Source: Jiangellales bacterium
GTDB lineage: Bacteria; Actinomycetota; Actinomycetes; Jiangellales; Jiangellaceae
Length of the DNA: 64,000 nucleotides
NCBI GenBank assembly: GCA_030447955.1
Contig: JAUJNY010000001.1
Location: 761,485 to 825,484, forward strand
Direction of reading: 5' to 3'
Made by a program: the position numbers and the translations under genes
In this document: piece after piece, positions 18,006-27,343 of the stretch
Layout: every line of letters begins with the position of its first letter
Position numbering within the stretch: the stretch's first letter is position 1
The notes under the pieces: generated by a model
Databases searched by the model: none
Seen by the model: only the letters and a program-made list of their open reading frames with translations
Told to the model about the DNA's origin: nothing

Positions 18006-19946
18006 ATGAGCGGGGGCGTCCCTGCGGCCGGCCGGGTCGGCCGGCCGGCGGGCTACGGCGAGGGGCGCAGCCCGTTCCCGCCGATCGGGGACTACGCGTT
18101 CCTCTCCGACTGCGAGTCCAACTGCCTGATCGCCCCCAGCGGCGCGGTGGAGTGGATGTGCCTGCCCAGGCACGACTCGCCGAGCGTCTTCGCCGCGCTG
18201 CTCGACCGGGGCGCTGGCTCCTTCCGGCTGAGCCCGTACGGGGTCAAGGTGCCCGCGGCCCGGCGGTACCTGCCAGGCAGTCTCATGGTCGAGACGACCT
18301 GGCAGACCCGTACCGGATGGCTCATCATTCGAGACGCGCTGCTGCTAGGGCCGTGGCACAACGACCGGGAGCGCTCCCGGACCCATCGCCGCTCACCCAC
18401 CGACTATGACGCCGAGCATTGCCTGCTGCGGACCGTGCGGTGCGTGAGTGGCACGGTGGATCTCTCCCTGGTGTGCGAGCCGGTGTTCGACTACGGCCGC
18501 GAGCCGGCGTCGTGGGAGTACGTGGGGTCCGGCTACGACGACGTGGTAGCCGGATGCGTTGAGGGCAGCGCCCCGGTCCCGCTGCGGCTCACCACCGACC
18601 TGCGGCTGGGCATCGAGGGTCGCTCGGCGCAAGCGCGGACCCGCATGGTCGAGGGCGACAAGGCCTTTGTGGCGCTGTCGTGGTCGGAGCTGCCACCGCC
18701 GCGCACCTGGGAGGACGCGGCCGAGCGCATGTGGCGGACCGCGGAGTACTGGCGGCAGTGGATCACCGGTGGGGTGTTCCCCGACCATCCGTGGCGGGTC
18801 TACCTCCAGCGCAGCGCACTCACGCTCAAGGGGCTGACGTACGCGCCGACCGGGGCGCTGCTCGCCGCCGCGACGACGTCGCTGCCGGAGACGCCGGGTG
18901 GCGAGCGCAACTGGGACTACCGCTACGCGTGGATCCGGGACTCGACGTTCGCGCTCTGGGGGCTGTACACCCTCGGCCTGGACCGGGAGGCCAACGACTT
19001 CTTCGCGTTCATCTCCGACATGTGCCGGGATGCGGACCTTCAGGTCATGTACGGCATCGGCGGCGAGCGCGAGCTGACCGAGCAGTTGCTGCACCACCTC
19101 TCCGGCTACGAGGGGGCGCGCCCAGTCCGGGCCGGCAATGCCGCATACGACCAGCGCCAGAACGACGTGTGGGGCGCGGTGCTCGACTCGGTCTACCTGC
19201 ACGTTAAGTCGCGGGAACAGCTGCCGGAGACCCTGTGGCCCATCCTGCGCCGCCAGGTCGAGCAGGCGGCCAAGCACTGGCGGGAGCCCGACCACGGCCT
19301 GTGGGAGGTGCGCGGGGAGCCGCAGCACTTCACGTCGTCCAAGCTGATGTGCTGGGTGGCCCTGGACCGCGGTGCGCGCCTCGCCCGCCTCCACGAGGAG
19401 CCCGACTTCGCGGAGGAGTGGCAGGCCCTCGCCGACGAGATCCATGCCGACATCTGCGCCAACGGCATCGACGAGCGCGGCGTCTTCGTCCAGCGCTACG
19501 GCTCCGCGGCGCTCGACGCCTCACTGCTGCTGGTCCCGCTGCTGCGCTTCCTCCCCGCCGACGACCCGCGGGTACGGGCGACTGTCATCGCCATCGCGGA
19601 CGAGCTCACCCAAGACGGGCTGGTACTGCGCTACCGCGTCGAGGAGACCGACGACGGGCTGTCCGGCGAGGAAGGCACCTTCACGATCTGCTCGTTCTGG
19701 CTGGTGTCCGCGCTCGTCGAGATCGGCGAGCTGGCGCGGGCACGCGGGCTGTGCGAGCGGCTGCTGTCGTACGCCAGCCCGCTCGAGCTGTACGCGGAGG
19801 AGATCGAGCCGCGCACCGGGCGCCAGCTCGGTAACTTCCCGCAAGCGTTCACTCACCTGGCACTCATCAACGCCCTGGTGCACGTGATCCGGGCCGAGGA
19901 GGCAGCGACTACCGGCCAGTTCGCGCCGGCCCACCGGCACGCTTGA
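18006..19946 (+). CDS. Glycoside hydrolase family 15 protein (trehalase type)
   Basis: 646 residues. The N-terminal beta-domain begins PPIGDYAFLSDCESNCLI. The catalytic (alpha/alpha)6 domain holds the GH15 signature ERNWDYRYAWIRDSTFAL near residues 300-318, and RQNDVWGAVLDSVYLH and EGTFTICSFWLV later. Actinobacterial members of this type are trehalases, so cytoplasmic trehalose breakdown is the likely job; glucoamylase-like activity is the alternative. There is no signal peptide. ATG start at 18006. Confidence 0.9.
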   Translation: MSGGVPAAGRVGRPAGYGEGRSPFPPIGDYAFLSDCESNCLIAPSGAVEWMCLPRHDSPSVFAALLDRGAGSFRLSPYGVKVPAARRYLPGSLMVETTWQTRTGWLIIRDALLLGPWHNDRERSRTHRRSPTDYDAEHCLLRTVRCVSGTVDLSLVCEPVFDYGREPASWEYVGSGYDDVVAGCVEGSAPVPLRLTTDLRLGIEGRSAQARTRMVEGDKAFVALSWSELPPPRTWEDAAERMWRTAEYWRQWITGGVFPDHPWRVYLQRSALTLKGLTYAPTGALLAAATTSLPETPGGERNWDYRYAWIRDSTFALWGLYTLGLDREANDFFAFISDMCRDADLQVMYGIGGERELTEQLLHHLSGYEGARPVRAGNAAYDQRQNDVWGAVLDSVYLHVKSREQLPETLWPILRRQVEQAAKHWREPDHGLWEVRGEPQHFTSSKLMCWVALDRGARLARLHEEPDFAEEWQALADEIHADICANGIDERGVFVQRYGSAALDASLLLVPLLRFLPADDPRVRATVIAIADELTQDGLVLRYRVEETDDGLSGEEGTFTICSFWLVSALVEIGELARARGLCERLLSYASPLELYAEEIEPRTGRQLGNFPQAFTHLALINALVHVIRAEEAATTGQFAPAHRHA

Positions 19947-19979
19947 TCAGGCCGGTGCCGGGGAGCCCACACCGGCCGG

Positions 19980-20664
19980 CTAGGAGGCGGTGTCCGAGCT
20001 GTCGCGGCGGAGGACCTGCCGCAGGGTTGGTGCGACTTCGCGCAGCGCCTCGAGCTGGGTCTTGACGCGGGCGGGATCGGGGTGATCGAGCAAGGCGAGT
20101 GGCGACCGCACCAACATTGTCGGCCGCCGCGGCAAATCTATCCTCGGCCGCCGTCAGCCGGCGGTGGATATCCAGGGGTGGACCGTCGCGGGGGACGAAG
20201 TGGCCGCTCGTGGGCGCGACCCGCTGCCCAAGCTCGGCGAGGGCGTAGGCGTCGCGCAGCTCGTCGTCGACGTCGGCGGCGATGTCCACCAACCAGTCGC
20301 GGGCGGCGCCGGGGGCAACGGAGTCGACAACGTCGCGGAACCGTGCCGCGTGCTCGGCGCAGGCGTCGAAGGTGTCCCGCCACACCCCACCGCCCAGCGG
20401 GTCAGGCGGGGACGGTGGCAGCGCGCGGGCACCCCGCCCGCGCAGCGAGTCCTGTGCCGCGGACCACCCCAGCCCGGCCAGCGCTCCCGGTACGCCGGCG
20501 AGCAAGGCGGCGGTTCCGATCACCGCGAGTGGCGAGCCCGACCCCCACTGAGCCAAGACCTCCGGGGACGCTTGGGCGAGCAGCACGGCCGCCGTTACCC
20601 CGGTGGCTCCACCACCCCCTACGGCGGCAGCTTGGGCGTGCCTGCCGAGGGTCACATCGTGCAC
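19980..20664 (-). pseudogene. Two-helix membrane protein, frameshifted as read
   Basis: From GTG at 20664 the frame codes for two hydrophobic segments (GVTAAVLLAQASPEVLAQW; PLAVIGTAALLAGVPGALAG) and a helical soluble part (FDACAEHAARFRDVV, RDWLVDIAADVDDELRDAYA). Near 20134-20136 codon usage moves to the +1 frame, which runs PLALLDHPDPARVKTQLEAL and stops at 19980. The unshifted frame instead becomes Pro/Arg-rich and runs 38 bases into the GH15 gene. One surplus base, for instance in the AAA run, would explain it. Either a sequencing error or a real break. Family not recognised. Confidence 0.65.
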
Positions 20665-20676
20665 CGTACCGCTGCG

Positions 20677-21276
20677 TCAGCGTCTGGTAGTTCTGTCACC
20701 GGTACCGCCGGCCAGCGGAGCGCCGTCCAGGGCGAGGTAGCGCGCTGGTACGTGCGCGGTGAGCCAAACGCCGTTGGCACTGCGGAAGAAGGGGATCCCG
20801 GCCTCACTCATGGCGGCCGCGTCCACGGTGAGGGCCACCGGTGAGCCCCTTCGCGCGCCGACCCGTCGTGCGCTGGCCGTGTCGGGGGAGAGGTGGACGT
20901 GGTGCCGCTGCCCGCGCAACAACCCCCTGACGGCGATGCTCTCCAGCGCTGCCGCCACGGTGCCGTGGTACAGGGTCGGCGGAGGCACGGCCACCGCCAG
21001 GCCGAGGTCCACAGCGACGCTGTGGCCCTGGTTGGCGCGGATGCGGGTGCCGCCTTCGTCGAGGCCGAAGCGCTGCTTATCGTCGGCCGCGACCAGGCCG
21101 TCGAGCTCGCGGCGGGTCAGCACCAGACCATCAGCGGCTAGCGCTTCGAGGAGGACGCCGATGTCGACCCAGCCTTTCTCGTCCAGGCTGATCCCGACGC
21201 TGCCGGGGTCGTGACGTAGGACAAAGGACAGGCGCCGGCTGACCCGGGTGCGTCCGTGGCTGCTGCGCCCGCTCAC
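20677..21276 (-). CDS. kptA: RNA 2'-phosphotransferase (Tpt1/KptA)
   Basis: 199 residues. Transfers an internal RNA 2'-phosphate to NAD. The conserved RRLSFVLRHDPGS, LVAADDKQRF, RIRANQGHSV, LYHGT and HHVHLSPDT blocks are all present, with the catalytic Arg-His-Arg-Arg set. Bacterial KptA has no known splicing partner, so its substrate may be ADP-ribosylation or RNA repair related. The start is GTG at 21276, poorly placed against GGAGG. It is divergent from the Erm-like gene across 86 bases. Confidence 0.92.
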   Translation of the reverse strand: MSGRSSHGRTRVSRRLSFVLRHDPGSVGISLDEKGWVDIGVLLEALAADGLVLTRRELDGLVAADDKQRFGLDEGGTRIRANQGHSVAVDLGLAVAVPPPTLYHGTVAAALESIAVRGLLRGQRHHVHLSPDTASARRVGARRGSPVALTVDAAAMSEAGIPFFRSANGVWLTAHVPARYLALDGAPLAGGTGDRTTRR

Positions 21277-21326
21277 CCCTCCAGCATGCCGGTGCCGCAG
21301 CTGCTGCGACGGGGCACACAATCCCC

Positions 21327-21356
21327 TTGTCGGCGGCTTCACCGGCTGCCTACGGT
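21327..21356 (+). promoter_or_regulatory. Promoter for a leaderless uORF/erm transcript
   Basis: TTGTCG (21327-21332), an 18-base spacer, and TACGGT (21351-21356). Initiation 6-7 bases further on would fall at or next to the ATG at 21363, giving a leaderless mRNA. An ACACAAT stretch lies just upstream; WhiB7-type promoters carry an AT-rich site there, but this match is weak. Confidence 0.45.
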
Positions 21357-21362
21357 CACCCC

Positions 21363-21440
21363 ATGACCTTCTTCGCGGTGATGGTCCGTGTCCGCCTCCG
21401 GGCGGGGGGGCCAGTCCTGGGGTTGGCATCGGCTCGTTGA
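21363..21440 (+). CDS. Possible 25-residue regulatory peptide overlapping the erm start
   Basis: ATG at 21363, stop TGA at 21438-21440. The peptide reads MTFFAVMVRVRLRAG and then a Gly/Ala/Leu tail. It overlaps the first 53 bases of the Erm-like gene in another frame. It holds RVR and RLR, the +X+ pattern at which macrolide-bound ribosomes stall in known erm leader peptides such as ErmDL. Arginine runs are common by chance in GC-rich out-of-frame reading, so this is a hypothesis. Confidence 0.35.
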   Translation: MTFFAVMVRVRLRAGGPVLGLASAR

Positions 21441-21933
21441 CGAGTGGGCGGCGCGAGTCGTCGCCGATGCCGGCGTTCGGCCTGGAGAGCTCGTGCTCGA
21501 CGTTGGCGCCGGCGACGGAGCGCTGACCACGCATCTCGTCGCGGCGGGAGCCCGCGTCATCGCCGTCGAGTTGCACCCCCGCCGGGCGCAACGCCTGCGC
21601 GACCGTTTCGCCGGCGCCCGGGTGATGGTGGTGCGGGCCGACGCGGGCTCGCTCCGGTTGCCGCGCCGACCGTTCCGTGTGGTGGCGAGCCCGCCGTACG
21701 CGATCACAAGCACGCTGCTCAGGTCCCTGCTGGCGCCGCGCTCCCATTTGGTGGCCGCTGACCTGGTGCTCCAGCGGGCCGTCGTACGTCGGTACGCCGA
21801 CGGGCACCCGCCAGGATCGGGCCGCTGGCGGGCGTCGTTCGACGTACGCAAGGGCCGCTCACTGCCGCATCACGCATTTCGGCCGCTCCCGCGCGTCGAT
21901 TCCGCCGTCCTCGTCGTGCGCCGCCGCCGCTGA
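21388..21933 (+). CDS. Erm(37)-like 23S rRNA adenine methyltransferase
   Basis: 181 residues. It lacks the C-terminal domain of classical Erm enzymes. The SAM motif is DVGAGDGALT (residues 38-47), the acidic end of motif II is AVELHPRRA, and motif IV is SPPY (101-104) where most relatives have NxPY. The opening MSASGRGGQSWGWHRL and the DSAVLVVRRRR end closely follow M. tuberculosis Erm(37), which methylates near A2058 and gives intrinsic macrolide-lincosamide resistance. The GTG at 21388 is set by this match. Specificity is inferred. Confidence 0.88.
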   Translation: MSASGRGGQSWGWHRLVDEWAARVVADAGVRPGELVLDVGAGDGALTTHLVAAGARVIAVELHPRRAQRLRDRFAGARVMVVRADAGSLRLPRRPFRVVASPPYAITSTLLRSLLAPRSHLVAADLVLQRAVVRRYADGHPPGSGRWRASFDVRKGRSLPHHAFRPLPRVDSAVLVVRRRR

Positions 21934-21965
21934 CGAGAACGGCTCGGGGGATCACCCGTGGTGCG

Positions 21966-23360
<1,395 letters not shown>

Positions 23361-23474
23361 GTTGGGAACTCCCGCTCACAAACTCCGGTCCCGGCGCGGT
23401 CCGCGGGCCTGATCCTGCCCCAGACGATACGTGGACCCGCCCAGACGCGGCGCGTCGACATCCTTCATCTCAGT

Positions 23475-23918
23475 TCACCGCTTCGGGTGGAGACGTTCAT
23501 GCAGTTCCCACAAGGCGTTCCTGTTGCTGTCCCAGGTCAACGCGGATACCGCGTCCTCGTAGCTCAACCACTGGACCTCGAGGTGTTCGTCGGAGAGGGT
23601 TGGCAACCGGTCACCGACGTCCACGGCGAACGCCCGCTCGAGCACTACGAAGACGTCGTCACCCCAAAGGGAACGCGCCCTAAAGTGGCTTGCCGGGATC
23701 GTCGCGAGCGAATCCAACGGGATCAGGCATCGTGCCTTGACACCGAACTCCTCCTCGAACTCACGGTTGGCAGCTGCCTCCGCCGCTTCACCCTCCTCGG
23801 CGCCACCCGCGACAAACTGCCGGGCCGTATCGTCTGACCGGCGGAGAACGCCGTACTCGGGGCCCCCCGCGGTCAGCCGGAACGGGATAACGAGGACTTG
23901 CAACGGCGCCCTGGTCAC
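23475..23918 (-). CDS. NUDIX hydrolase
   Basis: 147 residues. The full Nudix box (G-x5-E-x7-REUxEExGU) is visible as GGAEEGEAAEAAANREFEEE followed by FGV. The LEVQWLSYEDAVSAL end and DSNRNALWEL are like dihydroneopterin-triphosphate pyrophosphatases, so a pteridine or nucleotide substrate is possible but unproven. The GTG start overlaps the stop of the GNAT gene by GTGA, forming a two-gene operon. Confidence 0.9.
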   Translation of the reverse strand: MTRAPLQVLVIPFRLTAGGPEYGVLRRSDDTARQFVAGGAEEGEAAEAAANREFEEEFGVKARCLIPLDSLATIPASHFRARSLWGDDVFVVLERAFAVDVGDRLPTLSDEHLEVQWLSYEDAVSALTWDSNRNALWELHERLHPKR

Positions 23919-24514
23919 GGCGGCATGGTCCCGCGTCGGTGCAGATATTCGGGGCTCTGCGCCGCGGCCCAGTCACGGTCGAGCAGGCCGTACACCACCT
24001 CGTCGACCCACTCGCCCTTGACGTGCTCGTTCTCCACCAAGTGCGCCTCGCGCCGCATGCCCAGTCGCTCGAGGAGGTGCGCGGAGGACGTGTTGCGACT
24101 GTCGAGCCGGCCGGCGATGCGATGCAGGCAGAGGTCCTGGAAGCCGAGGCGCAACATCGCTTGTGAGGCCTCGAAGGCGTACCCACGGTCCTGGAAGGCG
24201 GGATGGAACACGAAGCCGATCTCGCCCTGTCGATGCTGCTCGCTGCACCAGAACAGCGTCACGTCCCCGATTACCCGGTCCACGTCACGGGGGACGACCG
24301 CAAGGTTCAACCCGTCGCCCTCTCGATCGAGAGTCGTACGACCGGCCCTGCGAGCCAGGACCTCGCGGAACTCCTCGGGCGTGGGCGGCTCCCAGTACAG
24401 GTACCGCACCACGTCCGCCCGGCAGTGGTAGCCGAAAGCATCGTCGTAGTCCTCGATCGTGAACGGTCGTAGCACCAAGCGAGGGGTCTCCAGGGGCAGC
24501 GTCGGGCGGAACAC
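23915..24514 (-). CDS. GNAT acetyltransferase (RimJ/RimL type)
   Basis: 199 residues from GTG at 24514, where the family match begins (FRPTLPLETPRLVLRPF). An in-frame ATG at 24550 has no better ribosome site. QDRGYAFEASQAMLRLGF is the acetyl-CoA loop region, and RLDSRNTSSAHLLERLGM the following helix, as in RimJ/RimL-like enzymes. It is translationally coupled to the Nudix gene. The acceptor is unknown. Confidence 0.85.
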   Translation of the reverse strand: MFRPTLPLETPRLVLRPFTIEDYDDAFGYHCRADVVRYLYWEPPTPEEFREVLARRAGRTTLDREGDGLNLAVVPRDVDRVIGDVTLFWCSEQHRQGEIGFVFHPAFQDRGYAFEASQAMLRLGFQDLCLHRIAGRLDSRNTSSAHLLERLGMRREAHLVENEHVKGEWVDEVVYGLLDRDWAAAQSPEYLHRRGTMPP

Positions 24515-24608
24515 GCCTTCGACGCTACGGCCTCGGGGCCACCGCTCCATTCGGGGGAGGTCAGCCCGGGCTCGCCAGCGGCAATGTGGTGCCTCTTCCC
24601 GGCCGGCC

Positions 24609-24655
24609 GTCAGCATCTGTTGACACCCAGGGATCGTCAGCATACGCTGACGATC
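24609..24655 (+). promoter_or_regulatory. Consensus promoter overlapped by two matching operators
   Basis: TTGACA (24620-24625), a 17-base spacer and TACGCT (24643-24648) place initiation at the GTG of the next gene. Two palindromes GTCAGC-ATCT-GTTGAC (24609-24624) and GTCAGC-ATAC-GCTGAC (24636-24651) cover the -35 and -10. The second extends to perfect 10-bp arms with GATC at each end. Centres are 27 bp apart. This is the layout of repression by a dimeric HTH protein, most likely the next gene. Confidence 0.7.
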
Positions 24656-24877
24656 GTGCACAGGACGACCGAGCTGACCGAGGGAGCCGCCAGCCACGAC
24701 CCGGACGTGGGGCTGCGAGCAGTCGCAGCGCTGCGGGCGTTGACCGAACGGTTGGAGGTTCTCCAGGTCGACAACGCCCGCGCATTGGGGTGGTCGTGGC
24801 AAGAGATTGCCGTCCGGCTGGGTGTCACCAAGCAAACCGTGCACCGCAAGCACGGACGACGGATCGGCGGGAAGTGA
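24656..24877 (+). CDS. Small helix-turn-helix regulator
   Basis: 73 residues. The C-terminal half is a clear helix-turn-helix (LGWSWQEIAVRLGVTKQTVH) with a basic tail; the N-terminal half is a predicted helix for dimerisation (VAALRALTERLEVLQVDNAR). The GTG at 24656 coincides with the predicted transcription start, so the mRNA is probably leaderless. It overlaps the Clp-N gene by TGATG. This HTH/Clp-N pair recurs in actinomycetes. Autorepression is inferred from the double operator. Confidence 0.8.
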   Translation: MHRTTELTEGAASHDPDVGLRAVAALRALTERLEVLQVDNARALGWSWQEIAVRLGVTKQTVHRKHGRRIGGK

Positions 24878-25461
24878 TGTTCGAGCGATTCACCGAAGAG
24901 GCAAGGGCGGTGGTGGTGGACGCCCAGCTGCACGCTCGGCGGCTCGGTCACGGCTACACCGGCTGCGAACACCTCCTGCTCGCGGTGGCCTCGAACCCGG
25001 GTCCAGTCGGCAGCACCCTCCGCCGCGCGGGCGTCACGACCGCGGCGGTCGAGGAGGCCACGCTGCGCCTGGTGGGAACCCCGAGCGAAGCGCTGGATCG
25101 GGACGCGCTGGCAGCCATCGGCATCGACCTCGATGTCGTACGGGAGAAGATCGAGGCAAGCTTCGGGCCCAACGCACTGGCGCCCGTACCGTCTGGTCGT
25201 CGTCGTCGCCGGTGGGGCAGGCGACGCGGCTGCGGCCCCGGCTTCGGGCACATCCCCTTCACCCCGCGGGCCAAGGGGTGCCTCGAACACTCACTCCGCG
25301 AGGCCGTCACGCTCCGGCAACGTCACATCGGTGCCGAGCACATCGCCCTGGCGCTGACCTCGATGACCGACGGCCTCACTCCCCAGCTCCTCACAGCCAT
25401 CGGGACACCCCCGGCACTACTGCGTTCGCAGCTCCTTAACCGCTACCGACGAGCCGGCTGA
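24877..25461 (+). CDS. Stand-alone Clp N-terminal domain protein
   Basis: 194 residues. Two Clp-N repeats: FERFTEEARAVVVDAQLHAR with HGYTGCEHLLLAV (residues 2-65), and FTPRAKGCLEHSLREAV with HIGAEHIALAL (about 125-190), joined by an Arg-rich linker. There is no AAA+ ATPase domain, so it cannot unfold proteins itself. It may bind substrates or adaptors of ClpC, or sense a damaged ligand, and relay this to its HTH partner. Coupled to that gene by TGATG. Confidence 0.85.
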   Translation: MFERFTEEARAVVVDAQLHARRLGHGYTGCEHLLLAVASNPGPVGSTLRRAGVTTAAVEEATLRLVGTPSEALDRDALAAIGIDLDVVREKIEASFGPNALAPVPSGRRRRRWGRRRGCGPGFGHIPFTPRAKGCLEHSLREAVTLRQRHIGAEHIALALTSMTDGLTPQLLTAIGTPPALLRSQLLNRYRRAG

Positions 25462-25463
25462 CC

Positions 25464-25985
25464 GTGCTGCCCGACATCCTCGCGTCCGACCTCGACGTGG
25501 TGTTCTGCGGCACAGCCGTCAGCAGACGCTCGGCCGAGCGCGGCCATTACTACGCGGGACGGCGCAACGCTTTCTGGCAGCTGCTCTACGAGAGCGGGCT
25601 CACGCCTCGGCTGCTTACCCCCGAGGAGGATGCGACGCTGCCCACGTACGGCCTCGGCCTCACCGACCTCGTCAAGAACCTCGCGCAGAGCCATGACCGG
25701 GGGCTTCCGTTCGACGTGGCGACGCTGGTTGCGAAGGTCGAGGAGTATCGGCCGCGCTGCCTCGCATTCACTAGCAAGAAGGGCGGCCAGGTCGCTGCTC
25801 GCTCCCTCGGTCAGCCGCCAGCGAAGCTCGGATCAGCCCCCTGGTCCCTCGGCGGCACTCAGGTCTTCGTGCTGCCCAGCCCCGGTGCCGCCAACCAGCG
25901 CCGCGACTACGACGGCCGTCCCACCCGGTTGGAGTGGTGGACTGACCTCGTGCGGGCAATGCGGATGCAACCCGGAGCCCGTTGA
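25464..25985 (+). CDS. mug: G/U mismatch-specific DNA glycosylase
   Basis: 173 residues. Excises uracil or thymine opposite guanine. VVFCGTAVSRRSAERGHYYA (family GxNPG-like loop), RRNAFWQLLYESGLT, GLGLTDLVKN and LPSPGAANQRRDYD follow the Mug/TDG pattern. GTG at 25464, two bases after the Clp-N stop, so it could be transcribed with the HTH/Clp-N pair. Confidence 0.85.
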   Translation: MLPDILASDLDVVFCGTAVSRRSAERGHYYAGRRNAFWQLLYESGLTPRLLTPEEDATLPTYGLGLTDLVKNLAQSHDRGLPFDVATLVAKVEEYRPRCLAFTSKKGGQVAARSLGQPPAKLGSAPWSLGGTQVFVLPSPGAANQRRDYDGRPTRLEWWTDLVRAMRMQPGAR

Positions 25986-26012
25986 CCGGTGCCGGTAGCG
26001 CAGGGCCTCAGG

Positions 26013-26237
26013 TCACAGCACCGCGCCGCGCGGCGCCAGCTCGAAGGCGGACACCCCGCGCCCGTACAGCACCAGCAGCCGATCACCGTGTTTGCTGCGC
26101 AGAACTCCCGAGTCCTGGGCGAGTGTCTCTAGGGCGTGCTGGAGGACGACGTCCTCCTCGGCGGTGTCGGGCTCTTCGTACGTGACGTCGAGCTGGTCGC
26201 CGCCGACGAGTCGGACACGCATCACGATCTCGGCCAT
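26013..26237 (-). CDS. Small acidic protein of unknown function
   Basis: 74 residues from ATG at 26237. Sequence MAEIVMRVRLVGGDQLDVTY then an acidic helix and LLVLYGRGVSAFELAPRG. It reads as a compact alpha/beta domain; no family recognised. A shorter start (MRVRL) at 26222 is possible. It ends 27 bases from the convergent mug gene. Confidence 0.55.
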   Translation of the reverse strand: MAEIVMRVRLVGGDQLDVTYEEPDTAEEDVVLQHALETLAQDSGVLRSKHGDRLLVLYGRGVSAFELAPRGAVL

Positions 26238-26289
26238 GACCGTCACCGTAGACCTCGCTGCCACGACGATGAGCGACGTCGCGAATCGC

Positions 26290-27021
26290 TCAAAGTCCAG
26301 TGGAGGAGAAGTGCTGGTAGTCCTTTGAGTTGCTCCAGTCGCCGCCCCACTCCCAGCCGATCCGCTGGAATGCGTCGACGACCACATCGGAGGAGCGGAT
26401 CGCCCCCTTGCGGTAGGAGGCATCAGCGGAGCGATCGATCCGCGCATACGCGCGTCCCTCCTCGGGCGCGACGTAGGAGCCGTTCACGTAGGGGTTCTGG
26501 ACTGGATTGACGTCGATGGCCAGCCCATAGGAGTGCTCGGACCACCGGTCACCGTTGATCGTGCGTCGGCAGTTGTACGCCGAGGTGTTGTTCGCCGACA
26601 TCGACAGACCGTCATCGCCCTGGTAGTCGTCGACGAGCCGCATCCGCCGGATTGGGAAACGCTCGTCGTACATGCTGTGAAACACGGTCACCACGTCGTC
26701 GGCCCACCCTCGGCGCACCACCACCTCCCCGGTGCGCGCCGAACCCCCGAAACCGACGTACGTCATCTGCACGTAGCGCAGCTGGCGAAGCCGCAGCGGA
26801 CAGCCGTCGTGATGGGAGTACGTCATCCGCTCCCGCAGCTTGGGGCCGATCCGCCGTACTGTCGCCGAGAACTGTGGCAGCGACTGGGCCACCACGGCCG
26901 GCGACACCGCCGGGCGCGGCTGCGGCGGCTGCCATACCGGGAAGGCGGCCACCTGAGCGGAAGACCCGCTCACCGAAGCAAGGAGCGCCGCCACTAACGC
27001 GACGACAGTGGCCGGTAGCAC
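26290..27021 (-). CDS. Secreted M15-family peptidase (D-Ala-D-Ala carboxypeptidase-like)
   Basis: About 243 residues. A signal-type N-terminus ([20 protein letters not shown]) is followed by a Pro-rich stretch. The zinc motif of M15 enzymes is seen as [19 protein letters not shown] (H-x6-D), with the third ligand in KDYQHFS near the end after GWEWGGDW. It probably trims peptidoglycan stem peptides outside the membrane. GTG at 27021 is best spaced to AGGAG; TTG at 27027 is also open. Confidence 0.88.
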   Translation of the reverse strand: MLPATVVALVAALLASVSGSSAQVAAFPVWQPPQPRPAVSPAVVAQSLPQFSATVRRIGPKLRERMTYSHHDGCPLRLRQLRYVQMTYVGFGGSARTGEVVVRRGWADDVVTVFHSMYDERFPIRRMRLVDDYQGDDGLSMSANNTSAYNCRRTINGDRWSEHSYGLAIDVNPVQNPYVNGSYVAPEEGRAYARIDRSADASYRKGAIRSSDVVVDAFQRIGWEWGGDWSNSKDYQHFSSTGL

Positions 27022-27343
27022 GTCCAATCTCCTGTCTCGCCATCGATGGCCTCGCGCAAGAGGTCAGCGTGGCCGTTGTGCCGCGCGTACTCCTCGATCA
27101 TGTGGGTGTAGATCCACCGCAAGCCGAACCGGCGCCCGTCCGATGTGGTCTCGACATGGTCGAGGTCAACGACAGCGTCGACGGTGGAACGAGCCGTGAT
27201 CGCAGCTGGTCGTCGGTGAGCCCCTCGCACTTCCAGAGCAGGGTGCGGCGGTGGAAGTCAAGCCAGCCGTCGAGCGTGGTCCGTTCATCGGCTACCAGCG
27301 GAGGCTGCTTGACCCGGTCAGCGGGTCCCTCTCGATGGGTCAC
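26994..27343 (-). pseudogene. DUF664/DinB-type protein with internal deletion
   Basis: The N-terminal frame from GTG 27343 gives [20 protein letters not shown] and [17 protein letters not shown], then VPPSTLSL. The normal C-terminal end ([37 protein letters not shown]) follows almost at once but in another frame. Intact relatives have roughly 80 more residues between these blocks, including the conserved membrane of metal-site helices. The gene is therefore broken by a deletion around 27175-27190. It is coupled upstream by GTGA to the isochorismatase-like gene. Confidence 0.8.
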
